Source: an uncultured Altererythrobacter sp.
GTDB lineage: Bacteria > Pseudomonadota > Alphaproteobacteria > Sphingomonadales > Sphingomonadaceae
Reading direction: 5' to 3'
DNA: 64,000 bases
Assembly (NCBI GenBank): GCA_913056125.1
Contig: CAJXNC010000010.1
Location: 1-64,000 of the forward strand
Part shown: positions 7,972-16,198 of the stretch, one piece after another
Layout: the number at the start of each line of letters is the position of its first letter
How positions within the stretch are numbered: position 1 is the stretch's first letter
Notes under the pieces: generated by a model
What the model was told of the DNA's origin: nothing
The model's database searches: none
The model's input: only the letters and a program-made list of their open reading frames with translations
Translations under genes and position numbers: made by a program

Positions 7972-8913
7972 TTACCTCGCCGGCTCGTTCAGCGCGTCGG
8001 CGAGGTCGACCATCGACATGAACTGCTTGATGCAGGTCTCGATCATCTCGCGGTCGCGGCCTGCATCCATGTTGCCGCTTTCGAACATGTTCTTGGTTTC
8101 CAGCACCACGGTCAGTTCCCCATCCATGAACAATGTGCGGACCTTCTTGCCGGCAAAGGCTTGCTCGAGCGCGATCAGCTTTTCGACATAGGTCGGGTGG
8201 ACGAGGTAGCGCGCTTCCACCTGGTCGGTCGAATAGATGGTGAACTCGTCCTCGAATTCGGGATGCACCATATCGACCTTTTGCAGGTTGAGATTACCGA
8301 TATCGAGGCTGTCTTTCTCTCCGAAGAACAGGAAGTTGCGGTGCTTGCCCGCACGCTCGACCAGTGTGGTGCCGTGGAACGTCCGGTCGAAACCAATGGT
8401 CATCACCGGCCCGCGGAAGACGGTGACGTAGCGCGTATTCTTGCCATTGCTGCGACGCTGTTTGAGATGCGCTTCGTGCAGGGAGAACGTACGACCGCCC
8501 AGTTCGCCCCTCCACAAATCCTCGAAATTGGACCGGTCGAAGCGCGGCACCATCTTGAAGCTCGATGCACGCATGAAGCCCATGCCGGGCTGGACATCGT
8601 GCTGGTATTCGAGGCCCAGCGCCTGGGCGAGAGCGGTGTTGATGCCGGTCTTGGTTTGCTTGATCGCTTTCGCCCGCGGTGCGTAGACCCACCATCCGGC
8701 ACCCATCAGCGCGCCGAACATCAGGAACATGGTGAATTCGCCGAGGCCGGGGCCGAAGAAAAGGAAGGCACCGAGCGGTAGGACAATGAAGGCTGCTATG
8801 ACGAGGCGCGAATTGCTCTTGGCACGCGCCGCATCGCGCACACGCGCCTGCTCGCCGAGCCACATGCCCAGTTCCCCGGCCATCAGGGCATCCACATCTG
8901 GCCGTTCGATCAC
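7972..8913 (-). CDS. DUF3137-family membrane protein
   Basis: This protein of about 313 aa has two adjacent hydrophobic helices (LVIAAFIVLPLGAFLFF and FTMFLMFGALMGAGWWVY, roughly residues 43-85) and a soluble C-terminal part with FEDEFTIYSTDQVEARYLV, typical of DUF3137. No biochemical function is established for the family. It is divergent from lemA, a recurrent pairing that suggests a joint envelope role. GTG 8913 is preferred because AAGGGG lies 8 bp upstream; the longer frame starts at TTG 8931, inside that ribosome-binding site. It ends 6 bp from the convergent deoxyhypusine synthase-like gene. Confidence 0.75.
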   Translation of the reverse strand: MIERPDVDALMAGELGMWLGEQARVRDAARAKSNSRLVIAAFIVLPLGAFLFFGPGLGEFTMFLMFGALMGAGWWVYAPRAKAIKQTKTGINTALAQALGLEYQHDVQPGMGFMRASSFKMVPRFDRSNFEDLWRGELGGRTFSLHEAHLKQRRSNGKNTRYVTVFRGPVMTIGFDRTFHGTTLVERAGKHRNFLFFGEKDSLDIGNLNLQKVDMVHPEFEDEFTIYSTDQVEARYLVHPTYVEKLIALEQAFAGKKVRTLFMDGELTVVLETKNMFESGNMDAGRDREMIETCIKQFMSMVDLADALNEPAR

Positions 8914-9001
8914 GCGATTGTCCCCTTTCAACTGCCCCCTTTATGCGCGGGCTGGTTGATGGCACACTAATGATTAACGGGGAAAGGGGTACTCACGGCT
9001 G

Positions 9002-9550
9002 ATGGAATGGATTCTTCTCGCGCTTGTCGTGCTGTTGGCTGTTGCCGTCATCAGCATCTACAACCGGCTTGTCGCTCTTCGGCAAAACGTCAATCAGGGC
9101 GTGGCCGATATCGATGCGCAGCTGCGCCAGCGTCACGACCTGATCCCCAACCTCGTCAACACCGTGAAAGGCTATGCCAGCCACGAGAAGGAAACGCTCG
9201 ATGCCGTGATTGCGGCGCGCAACAATGCCGCGCAGGGTTCACTTGCTTCGGGTGACGAGGCGCAATTGCGTGTCGCGCTCGATCGCCTGCTTGCACTTGG
9301 CGAGGCATATCCCGACCTGAAAGCATCGGCCAATTTTCAGGAATTGCAGCGTGAACTTGCAGATGTCGAAGACAAGCTGGCTGCTGCACGCCGTGCACTG
9401 AATGCTGCTGTTTCACGCTATAACACCGGGATCGAGAGCTTCCCGGCCGTGATCTTTGCCGGCATGCTGGGTTTCCGCCAGGCCGACTTCCACCGTCTGG
9501 ACGACAGCGAGAAGGGCACGGTGGACCAGGTTCCGGACGTCAGCTTCTGA
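9002..9550 (+). CDS. lemA: LemA family protein
   Basis: The 182-aa protein has an N-terminal membrane anchor (residues 2-20), the LemA hallmark LRQNVNQGVADIDAQLRQRHDLIPNLV, a long coiled-coil region and the closing ESFPAVIFAGMLGF segment. LemA proteins are anchored by the N-terminal helix with the helical domain on one membrane face; their role is unclear. It is divergent from the DUF3137 gene. ATG 9002 follows a purine-rich GGGGAAAGGGG tract. Confidence 0.9.
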   Translation: MEWILLALVVLLAVAVISIYNRLVALRQNVNQGVADIDAQLRQRHDLIPNLVNTVKGYASHEKETLDAVIAARNNAAQGSLASGDEAQLRVALDRLLALGEAYPDLKASANFQELQRELADVEDKLAAARRALNAAVSRYNTGIESFPAVIFAGMLGFRQADFHRLDDSEKGTVDQVPDVSF

Positions 9551-9599
9551 TTTCTCGGAACTTACTGTCGATCCACGCGTGTGATTTGCATGCGCTTTG

Positions 9600-9720
9600 T
9601 TATTGCAAGAATCACCAGTGCGCCTATATGCGCCCCTTCCGCTGCCCCAAGGGGACTTCCTAACCGCAAGGCAGCTTGTCGTTTCATGGTTTGAACGAAC
9701 CGTTTTGGGGGTCCCTTGAG
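9600..9720 (+). ncRNA. speF-type RNA leader upstream of ornithine decarboxylase
   Basis: The 170-bp non-coding stretch before the decarboxylase can form two exclusive structures. AAGGGG (9649-9654) can pair with CCCCTT (9632-9637), or AAGGGGAC (9649-9656) can pair with GTCCCTT (9711-9717), with one bulged G. Inside lie a CC-GCAA-GG tetraloop (9664-9671) and a GGTT/AACC hairpin around 9688-9701. The second pairing would occlude the G-run at 9706-9711 just before the TTG start. Position, gene context and layout fit the speF motif described upstream of alphaproteobacterial ornithine decarboxylases. I match it from memory, so the family assignment needs a covariance-model search. Confidence 0.7.
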
Positions 9721-10911
9721 TTGCACATCTACCCTGACGCCAAGGCTGTAATTTCCGCGCATTCGCCGGACGAAGCGGTGATTCTCAATCGTCCGCATGC
9801 GGCGGCGCGCGCAGCCCGTTTCTTCACCGAGAAGTTTCCCGGCACGGCCATGTATGCGGTGAAGGCCAATCCTTCGCCCGACCTGATTCGCATCCTGTGG
9901 AACGAAGGCGTGACGCATTATGACGTCGCTTCCATTGGCGAGGTGCGCATGGTGCGCGAAGTTCTCCCCGAGGCGACTTTGTGCTTCATGCATCCGGTCA
10001 AGACCAAGAGTGCGATCCGCGAGGCGTACTTCCAACATGGTGTGAAGACCTACAGCCTCGATACGCTGGAAGAGCTGGAGAAGATCGTCGAGGCGACCGA
10101 TGCGGCGCAGGATCTGCGGCTGCTGGTCCGCCTGCGCGTATCTTCCGAGCATTCCGAGCTTTCGCTGGCAGCCAAGTTCGGTATCGATCTTGCTGATGCC
10201 GCTCCACTGCTGCAGGCCACGCGTCAGCATTGCGATGCGCTGGGCATCTGTTTCCATGTCGGCAGCCAGGCGATGACGCCCTTTGCCTATGTACAGGCGC
10301 TGGAACGCGTTCGTGCTGCAATTGCCAATGCGGCGGTTACGGTCGACATCGTCGATGTCGGCGGTGGCTTCCCGAGCGTCTATCCCGATCTCGACCCGCC
10401 TGCGATGGAAGACTATTTCGCGCAGATTCACCGTCATTTCGAAGCCTTGCCGATTTCCTATTCGGCCGAGCTCTGGGCCGAGCCGGGCCGGGCTCTGTGC
10501 GCGGAGTATTCCTCGCTCATCGTCAAGGTCGAGAAGCGCCGCGGTTATGAGCTCTACATCAATGATGGCGCCTATGGCGCGTTGTTCGATGCTGCGCATG
10601 TCGGCTGGCGTTTTCCCGTGCGCGTGCTCGAGGAAGACCTGACACAGCCGTTTGCCGAGTTCTCCTTCTACGGCCCGACCTGCGATGATGCCGACTACAT
10701 GAAGGGCCCCTTCATGCTACCCGAAGACATCCAGGCGGGCGATTACATCGAGATCGGCATGCTGGGTGCCTACGGAGCGGCCATGCAGACGCGCTTTAAC
10801 GGTTTCGGAGCCGAATTGGGCTTTGTCGTCGAGGACGAACCGATGGCCAGCCTCTATCGCGGCGACCGGCCCGATCCGCGTGCCAGCGACAATGTGGTGA
10901 GCCTTCGCTAA
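9721..10911 (+). CDS. Ornithine decarboxylase, alanine-racemase-fold (group IV) type
   Basis: The 396-aa protein decarboxylates ornithine, possibly lysine too, to putrescine. The PLP lysine is K48 in MYAVKANPSPD. Further motifs are the HVGSQ loop, the glycine-rich DVGGGFPS phosphate site, EPGRA, and the catalytic cysteine in YGPTCDDAD. I place the start at TTG 9721 (LHIYPDAK), directly after a G-rich ribosome-binding site and giving the usual N-terminus; the longer frame from TTG 9676 would run through the structured leader. With the deoxyhypusine synthase-like enzyme it suggests a pathway from ornithine through putrescine to spermidine or homospermidine. The leader probably controls translation. 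Confidence 0.88.
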   Translation: MHIYPDAKAVISAHSPDEAVILNRPHAAARAARFFTEKFPGTAMYAVKANPSPDLIRILWNEGVTHYDVASIGEVRMVREVLPEATLCFMHPVKTKSAIREAYFQHGVKTYSLDTLEELEKIVEATDAAQDLRLLVRLRVSSEHSELSLAAKFGIDLADAAPLLQATRQHCDALGICFHVGSQAMTPFAYVQALERVRAAIANAAVTVDIVDVGGGFPSVYPDLDPPAMEDYFAQIHRHFEALPISYSAELWAEPGRALCAEYSSLIVKVEKRRGYELYINDGAYGALFDAAHVGWRFPVRVLEEDLTQPFAEFSFYGPTCDDADYMKGPFMLPEDIQAGDYIEIGMLGAYGAAMQTRFNGFGAELGFVVEDEPMASLYRGDRPDPRASDNVVSLR

Positions 10912-11017
10912 CAGCCTTCATGCGCCAGGTCTGCTTGGTGGACAGCCGGGAGCGGACTGGCTAACCGCAAGTCTGCGGGAAGGGGAGGCTCAGGCTTCTG
11001 TAGCTAAAGGGTTCACG

Positions 11018-11761
11018 ATGCCGATCTTCAAAGTGGGGCAAGACATGCATTACTTTGCGCATGTCCCCAAATGCGGCGGTTCTTCGGTCGAGCTCTACCT
11101 GCAGCAAAGATTTGGCAAGATGGCCTTTGTCGACCAGTCGCCGATGGACAGGGAAGCGAAACGGCGGCGCTGGACGCGCAGTTCCCCGCAGCACCTGCCT
11201 TGGCAGCAATTCGAGCGATTGATGCCGCCGGAATGGTTCAAGAGTGCCTTTGGCGTGGTGCGCCATCCCGAAGCACGGCTGATAAGTGTCTACCACCATT
11301 TCCATGATGGTCGCGCCGGTAGCGGCGATGTACCGACCATAGACGAGTGGTTTGCACGCTGGCTCGAACGCGACGATTTCTACCAGTTCGACAACCACCT
11401 GATGCCGCAAGCGCAAATCGTGCCCGACTGGGCAACTGTATTCCGGCTGGAAGAAGGGCTTGATGCCATCGTGCCGCACATCGATGGTCTGGCGGGCAAT
11501 GTGCAGGGGCCGCGGGAACTGCCCCGGGTCAACAAGCGCAAGGCCGATGGGCCTTCGCTCCCAAAAGCGGTTCTATCTGAAGAGACAAAAGCGAAAGTCG
11601 CTGAATTCTATGCCGAGGATTTCGCGCGCTTCGGATATCGTCCAGATGGTTCACTTGGGCCGATGAAAAGGGCTGCTGCCGTGCCCAAGGCCCGCAGGAA
11701 CAACCTGTTCTGGCGCGTGGCGCGCGCGGTTCGATACGAGATCAAAAGCCGGCGCAACTGA
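11018..11761 (+). CDS. Sulfotransferase family protein
   Basis: The 247-aa protein has the two PAPS-binding signatures: HVPKCGGSSVELYL near the N-terminus (5'-phosphosulfate loop) and FGVVRHPEARLISVYHHF around residues 77-94 (3'-phosphate site). This matches the bacterial sulfotransferase family 2 / carbohydrate sulfotransferase group. No signal peptide is visible, so it would act in the cytoplasm, possibly on a lipid or polysaccharide precursor. The basic C-terminus (RRNNLFWRVARAVRYEIKSRRN region) could touch membrane. ATG 11018 is used; ATG 11045 is an alternative. There are no biosynthetic partners nearby, so the acceptor cannot be inferred. Confidence 0.75.
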   Translation: MPIFKVGQDMHYFAHVPKCGGSSVELYLQQRFGKMAFVDQSPMDREAKRRRWTRSSPQHLPWQQFERLMPPEWFKSAFGVVRHPEARLISVYHHFHDGRAGSGDVPTIDEWFARWLERDDFYQFDNHLMPQAQIVPDWATVFRLEEGLDAIVPHIDGLAGNVQGPRELPRVNKRKADGPSLPKAVLSEETKAKVAEFYAEDFARFGYRPDGSLGPMKRAAAVPKARRNNLFWRVARAVRYEIKSRRN

Positions 11762-11809
11762 TCGACTTCCTTTACCGATCCTCCTAGCCTCCGGGCGAGG
11801 AGGATGGCG

Positions 11810-12349
11810 ATGAAGTGGAATAGCGCAATTGCGGCAATGCTTTGTCTGGGCCTGGCAGCATGTACACAGACGGAGGGAGACATAGCCGAGGAATTCGCGC
11901 TTTCACCAGATGCGCCGAATGTCGATCTCGAGAACCCGGCCGTTCAGGAAGTGCTTGCCATTCGTGACCGGGCGGCCACGGCATTGCAGCAGGGCGATGC
12001 CGAGACTTTCGCGGCAGGGATCGATGAAGGTTTCGTCGCCAGCAATCCGGCGGACCAACTCGCCCGCAAGGAGGCAATGGTGGCATTCGTCGCCAATGCG
12101 GAGTTACGCTATACCGGGATCGATACCGTGCTTGCCTTCGCGCAGCAGGTGGCGCCCGACATTGTGGTGCTGATGGGCAATGAGTTCACCACCCAGAGTT
12201 CGGTTCCCGACGATGCGACGAGCGGTCAATCCTTCGTGGATTCCCGGCTCAACCGCCGTTTTACCGACGTCTATCGCCGGGGCGAGGACGGTGTCTGGCG
12301 GCACCTGGCCAAGCAGTCGACGCTGGTCGGCTCTGAGCCGCTCGACTGA
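11810..12349 (+). CDS. Lipoprotein with NTF2/SnoaL-like (DUF4440-type) domain
   Basis: The 179-aa protein starts at ATG 11810, six bases after GAGGAGG; an ATG at 11804 sits too close to that ribosome-binding site. Residues 1-18 form a lipoprotein signal with lipobox LAAC. The rest (ALQQGDAETFAAGIDEGFVASNP to DVYRRGEDGVWRHLAKQSTLV) follows the short cone-shaped NTF2-like pattern common in proteins of unknown function. It probably sits in the periplasm or on the outer membrane. It is convergent with the haem lipoprotein gene. Function is unknown. Confidence 0.65.
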   Translation: MKWNSAIAAMLCLGLAACTQTEGDIAEEFALSPDAPNVDLENPAVQEVLAIRDRAATALQQGDAETFAAGIDEGFVASNPADQLARKEAMVAFVANAELRYTGIDTVLAFAQQVAPDIVVLMGNEFTTQSSVPDDATSGQSFVDSRLNRRFTDVYRRGEDGVWRHLAKQSTLVGSEPLD

Positions 12350-12352
12350 TTT

Positions 12353-12383
12353 GGCGGACCGGAAAGGTCATTCCCGGCCCGCC
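12353..12383. terminator. Putative bidirectional terminator hairpin
   Basis: GGCGGACCGG (12353-12362) and CCGGCCCGCC (12374-12383) form a 10-position stem with one mismatch and an 11-nt loop between two convergent genes. No T-tract is present, so the assignment is tentative. Confidence 0.4.
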
Positions 12384-12391
12384 AGTTCAGA

Positions 12392-12934
12392 CTAGTCGAA
12401 AATGCTCACGCCGAGCGATTCACGCTCGGTCGATTCATGCAGGATTCCCTGGCTCGGGACTTCCGGCTTGAACATGTCGTGGCACTGCAGGCAATTGTCG
12501 ACCAACTTGTCGCCAATGGCGCGCCATGCTTCGACATCTTCCGACTTGGCTTCGGCCAATGGCAGCGCTTCTTCGCCGATTTCGGTCAATTCGTGCGATA
12601 GGCGTTGCCAATCCGGATTGGCAACCCACTGTGCATCGTATTCGCCCGTGCCGACGATCTGGATCACTTGGCCGCCCAGGATCATGTCGTAAACGGCACC
12701 GCGCACGAGGTCCCAATCGTGGTCGTCGCGCGGCATGTCGCCATTGCCGACTGCCCAGATATAGTCGGCCGACTGATCGACAATACCAACCATGGCGGCG
12801 TTGATAGGTACGGGAAGGGCAAGTTCTGGTGCCGAACCTTCGGTGGCTTCTTCTGCCGGGGTTTCGGCCCGCTGGCAGGCAGCGAGCGCCAGTGCGCCGG
12901 CGCTTGCCAAGGCGATCTTGTAGCTAGTCCTCAT
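12392..12934 (-). CDS. Haem-binding lipoprotein (cytochrome c'-like)
   Basis: The 180-aa protein has a lipoprotein signal with lipobox LAAC (C20) and one covalent haem motif C148-L-Q-C151-H152 followed by DMFKP near the C-terminus. A single C-terminal CxxCHxxF(K/R) motif on a helical protein is the pattern of class II cytochromes c'. It would be a periplasmic, membrane-anchored c-type cytochrome, possibly binding NO or acting in electron transfer. No sixth-ligand Met is evident. The 265 bp between it and hemA on the same strand hold no gene. The fold assignment is an inference from motif placement. Confidence 0.65.
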   Translation of the reverse strand: MRTSYKIALASAGALALAACQRAETPAEEATEGSAPELALPVPINAAMVGIVDQSADYIWAVGNGDMPRDDHDWDLVRGAVYDMILGGQVIQIVGTGEYDAQWVANPDWQRLSHELTEIGEEALPLAEAKSEDVEAWRAIGDKLVDNCLQCHDMFKPEVPSQGILHESTERESLGVSIFD

Positions 12935-13199
12935 AAATGGCTCCTGTCCGGGTCTGCACGCCCGGAAGCCTGCTATCCCGCAAGGTTGTTGTTATTGGGG
13001 GGCGCAGCAAGGATTGGCCCGCGACGGCTACCTTCCGCTTGGTAGTGACCATTTACCGGAGCCTGCAATCAAGCCAGGCGCCGGGCACTCCTGCGACACA
13101 AGGCCAGCATGGGTGGAGTTGCATCCGGCACACGGCCCTGGAATTCTCGCGCGTCCCGCCGCGAGATCCCCTGGCCTTGCCGGGAGAAAGCGCCTGCGA
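12935..13199. other. Non-coding gap between the haem lipoprotein gene and hemA
   Basis: I find no credible gene here. Short inverted repeats occur (CTCGCG/CGCGAG at 13145-13164 and CCGGG/CCCGG around 12949-12965), which could be part of a hemA terminator and the lipoprotein leader, but nothing matches a riboswitch that I know. Confidence 0.5.
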
Positions 13200-14420
13200 T
13201 TAGGCCGCCTTCTTCAACTCCAGATCCATCCGGTCCCAAATCTCGACCAGCGCCTTGGTAACCTCGTCCATCATCTCTTCGGTATGGGCGGGGCCGGGGG
13301 TGAAGCGCAGGCGCTCCGTCCCGCGCGGCACGGTCGGGAAATTGATTGGCTGCACATAGACGCCGTATTCGGCGAGGAGTATGTCGCTGATTTTCTTGGC
13401 ACGCACCGGATCGCCCACCATCAGCGGAACGATATGGGTGGTGGAATCCATCACCGGCAGGCCGGCATCGCGGAATTTCTTCTTGAGCATGGCTGCAGCA
13501 GCCTGCTGACCGTCCCGCTCGACCGAGCTGCTCTTGAGGTGGCGCACGGCCGCCAGGACACCGGCGACCAGCACGGGGCTGAGCGAGGTGGTGAAGATGA
13601 AGCCCGGCGCATAGGAGCGGATGCAGTCGATGACCTTCTTGCTCGAAGCGACATAGCCGCCCATCACGCCGAAGGCCTTGCCGAGCGTGCCTTCGATCAA
13701 ATCGATCCGATGCGCTGCTTCGTCGCGTTCGGAAATGCCGCCACCGCGCGCGCCATACATGCCCACGGCATGCACTTCGTCGATATAGGTGAGGGCGTTG
13801 TACTTGTCCGCCAGGTCACAGATCGCGTGGATCGGGGCGACGTCGCCATCCATTGAATAGACGCTTTCGAAGGCGATCAGCTTGGGCGTATCGGGATCTT
13901 CGGCCGCGAGAAGTTCTTCAAGGTGTTCCACGTCATTGTGACGGAAAATGCGCTTTTCGCAGCCCGAATTGCGGATGCCGGCAATCATGCTGGCATGGTT
14001 CAGCTCATCCGAAAAGATGATGCAGCCGGGCAGCAGCTTGGCCAGCGTGGAAAGCGTCGCATCGTTGGACACATAGCCGCTGGTGAAGAGCAGCGCGGAT
14101 TCCTTGCCGTGCAAATCCGCCAGCTCGTTCTCGAGTTGGATGTGATAATGTGTGTTGCCGCCGATATTGCGCGTGCCGCCCGAACCGGCGCCGACATCGT
14201 GCAGCGCCTCTTCCATCGCCTCGAGCACCTTGGGGTGCTGGCCCATGGCGAGATAGTCGTTCGAACACCAGACGGTGATCGGCTTGGGACCGTTATGGCC
14301 GGCAAAGCAGCGCGCATTGGGGAAGGCGCCCTTGTTGCGCAGGATGTCGATGAAGACGCGGTAGCGCCCTTCGGAATGCAGGCGGTCGATCGCCTGGTCG
14401 AAGATCTGATCGTAATTCAA
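13200..14420 (-). CDS. hemA: 5-aminolevulinate synthase
   Basis: The enzyme condenses glycine with succinyl-CoA to 5-aminolevulinate, the first step of the C4 haem route typical of alphaproteobacteria. The 406-aa protein begins (M)[22 protein letters not shown] and has the alpha-oxoamine synthase motifs: [39 protein letters not shown], and the PLP lysine in [15 protein letters not shown] place the start at TTG 14420 because the family begins exactly there; the frame runs 177 bp further upstream but that stretch overlaps the 3' end of murI and is not conserved-looking. A FNR-type half-site lies about 100 bp upstream. Confidence 0.93.
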   Translation of the reverse strand: MNYDQIFDQAIDRLHSEGRYRVFIDILRNKGAFPNARCFAGHNGPKPITVWCSNDYLAMGQHPKVLEAMEEALHDVGAGSGGTRNIGGNTHYHIQLENELADLHGKESALLFTSGYVSNDATLSTLAKLLPGCIIFSDELNHASMIAGIRNSGCEKRIFRHNDVEHLEELLAAEDPDTPKLIAFESVYSMDGDVAPIHAICDLADKYNALTYIDEVHAVGMYGARGGGISERDEAAHRIDLIEGTLGKAFGVMGGYVASSKKVIDCIRSYAPGFIFTTSLSPVLVAGVLAAVRHLKSSSVERDGQQAAAAMLKKKFRDAGLPVMDSTTHIVPLMVGDPVRAKKISDILLAEYGVYVQPINFPTVPRGTERLRFTPGPAHTEEMMDEVTKALVEIWDRMDLELKKAA

Positions 14421-14516
14421 GCTACTCGTCCATCCAGCACCGCGAGCAGACTCGCGGCCAAGAGTTTCGTCGGACTTAGTCAATCGGCGCGCGTCTTTAA
14501 AGCACGGAGTTTGCGA

Positions 14517-14530
14517 GCGATTCGCATCAA
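14517..14530 (-). promoter_or_regulatory. Candidate FnrL binding site upstream of hemA
   Basis: Read on the minus strand the sequence is TTGATGCGAATCGC. It matches one half-site of TTGATnnnnATCAA perfectly and three of five bases of the other. It is centred about 103 bp before the hemA start codon and overlaps the last codons of murI. FnrL is encoded at 139-837, and hemA is an established FnrL target in Rhodobacter. Confidence 0.4.
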
Positions 14531-15324
14531 AGCCCGCGGATTTCTGCGATTCCGAAGGGTTGGAAGGCGCTGGCGTAAGTCGCAGGATCTTGTTCATGGC
14601 CGGTCACAATCGCGAAGTCTTGCCGGGCGCGGCGGAATGGCTGCCCTCGCGTGAGATAGGCGATGCGACGGGCAATACCTTGCGCTCCGTCAACGAATTG
14701 CACGCCGGGACCGAAGGCCTCCGCCAATTCCGTTTCGAGCAGCGGGAAATGGGTGCAGGCGAGCACGACGGTGTCGATGTCCGCGCCGCCGGGCTGGCCT
14801 CGTAGTCCCTCTACGGCATTGCGGATGAAGGCCGGGTCCACCATTCCACCACGCAGTTTCGCTTCAGCCGCCGCAACCAGTTCGGGGGCGGCATGGCGCA
14901 GTAGCGACTTTCCCTGCGCGAACTCAGCCTCGAGATTATCGACATAGGCCTGGCGGATCGTCGCCCTCGTACCGAGCAGGCCGATCACGCCGGTTTGTGT
15001 GATTTCCGATGCCGGCTTGATCGCAGGTACGGTGCCGACAACCGGGATTTCGAGCACGTCGCGCACCATGCCCAAAGCGATAGTGCTGGCAGTGTTGCAG
15101 GCGATGCATATCAGGCGCGGGTGGTATCGCTCCGCCATTCGCCCCAGCAATCCGCAGACGCGCGCGGCAATTTCCGCCTCGCTCTTGTCGCCATAGGGCA
15201 GGGCTGCCTCGTCCGCTAGGTAGATGACCGGCGCATCTGGCAGGAGCTCGCGCGTCTCGGCGAGGACGGACAGTCCGCCCACGCCGGAATCGAGAAACAG
15301 GATCGGGGCGTGGGGCTCGACCAT
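14527..15324 (-). CDS. murI: Glutamate racemase
   Basis: MurI converts L- to D-glutamate for peptidoglycan. The 265-aa protein has the two catalytic cysteines in ACNTAS and ACTHFP, the N-terminal [12 protein letters not shown] and the [11 protein letters not shown] loop. The start is ATG 15324 ([14 protein letters not shown]); an upstream TTG at 15360 would add twelve non-conserved residues. The gene is followed on the same strand by hemA 106 bp downstream and preceded by the LuxR/EF-hand genes. Confidence 0.92.
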   Translation of the reverse strand: MVEPHAPILFLDSGVGGLSVLAETRELLPDAPVIYLADEAALPYGDKSEAEIAARVCGLLGRMAERYHPRLICIACNTASTIALGMVRDVLEIPVVGTVPAIKPASEITQTGVIGLLGTRATIRQAYVDNLEAEFAQGKSLLRHAAPELVAAAEAKLRGGMVDPAFIRNAVEGLRGQPGGADIDTVVLACTHFPLLETELAEAFGPGVQFVDGAQGIARRIAYLTRGQPFRRARQDFAIVTGHEQDPATYASAFQPFGIAEIRGL

Positions 15325-15362
15325 CCGCGCCGAGATGGCCGAGCGCCGATAAGGCGTCAAGT

Positions 15363-16121
15363 TCAGCTATTGGGCGTCGGTTGCAGGTTTTCCTGCCACT
15401 CGCCAGGGATGCCGAAGCGTTCCAGCGGCACCCGTGCCCACTCATGGTACTCGGGATAGGAAACACGGCCGTCGCCATTGCTGTCTGCCTGTGCGTAGAA
15501 GCCCTCGGTAGCCTGTTTCGGCGTCATCGGACGGATTTCCTCGCCCTCACTGGCCTGCACCGGTTGTGGATTTGCGGGAGGACTCACCGGTGATTCCCGC
15601 CCTTCGAGAAAACCCGATTTGTCTTCGTCGAGATAGTCGAACGTTGCCTGAGTGATCACGGCGATCTCGGCTTCGGAAGGCCGGATCATGTCTTCCGGAC
15701 TAACTCCCCGATATCCTGTTTCCGGGCCAGCCCCCGAACCCGGCAAAGCCCCATAGGAGCCCTCGGCTCCGGATGCTTGCAGGGCAAAGGCAAGTGTGGC
15801 TGCGGCAAGAATACTCATAGTGACAACTCCATACGTCTTTGCGTGGGAGTGCCGTCCTTGCTTGGCGACGAGGTGGGAGGCGAGGTCCGGCGGACCGGAT
15901 ACGGCTTGGTCGTAACCCTCCGCCATGGCCAATATCCGCGCCGCTTCGCGTGATGTATGGACGCCCAGCTTGGTGCGCGCATGCTTGAGGCGTTTCTCTA
16001 CCGCATGGTGCGTAATGCCGAGATCGAGCGCCATTTCCTTGGCGGTTTGTTGCCGTGCAAACCGGCGAAGGCACTCTTTCTCGCCTTCACTGAGCCGTTG
16101 GATTTCGACACTTTCGTCCAT
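15363..16121 (-). CDS. Membrane-tethered LuxR-type regulator with EF-hands (short paralogue)
   Basis: The 252-aa protein combines three parts. Residues 11-70 form a LuxR/GerE-type helix-turn-helix (SEGEKECLRR, QTAKEMALDLGITHHAVEKRL). Residues about 98-117 form one membrane helix. The C-terminal part carries two canonical EF-hand loops, D165-E176 (DEDKSGFLEGRE) and D213-E224 (DSNGDGRVSYPE), joined by a Pro/Glu-rich linker. The expected topology is HTH in the cytoplasm and EF-hands in the periplasm, as in ToxR-like one-component regulators. ATG 16121 is used; the extra upstream residues look unrelated. A longer paralogue lies 77 bp upstream. Calcium sensing and target genes are inferred, not known. 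Confidence 0.75.
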   Translation of the reverse strand: MDESVEIQRLSEGEKECLRRFARQQTAKEMALDLGITHHAVEKRLKHARTKLGVHTSREAARILAMAEGYDQAVSGPPDLASHLVAKQGRHSHAKTYGVVTMSILAAATLAFALQASGAEGSYGALPGSGAGPETGYRGVSPEDMIRPSEAEIAVITQATFDYLDEDKSGFLEGRESPVSPPANPQPVQASEGEEIRPMTPKQATEGFYAQADSNGDGRVSYPEYHEWARVPLERFGIPGEWQENLQPTPNS

Positions 16122-16198
16122 GCCGGCATGGTAGGGCCAACTCATGCGGCGGGAAAGTCCGGTCGGACCGTAGCCCGACCAGAAACGCCCTTGAGCGA

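Noticed and set aside
8922-8989. CCCCTTTC/GAAAGGGG inverted repeat between the DUF3137 and lemA genes
   Set aside because: The two arms are the purine-rich ribosome-binding sites of the two divergent genes, so the symmetry has a simple explanation.
10964-10977. CCGCA-AGTC-TGCGG hairpin before the sulfotransferase, sharing CTAACCGCAAG with the speF-type leader
   Set aside because: The shared stretch is 11 bp only and the rest of the leader structure is missing; it may just be a weak stem in a 106-bp gap.
13014-13856. 280-aa plus-strand frame opposite hemA
   Set aside because: It is an antisense shadow: composition mirrors the hemA codons and no domain is visible.
14421-14597. N-terminal extension of HemA
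   Set aside because: Family members start at NYDQIF, and the extension overlaps the murI 3' end and shows no conserved pattern.
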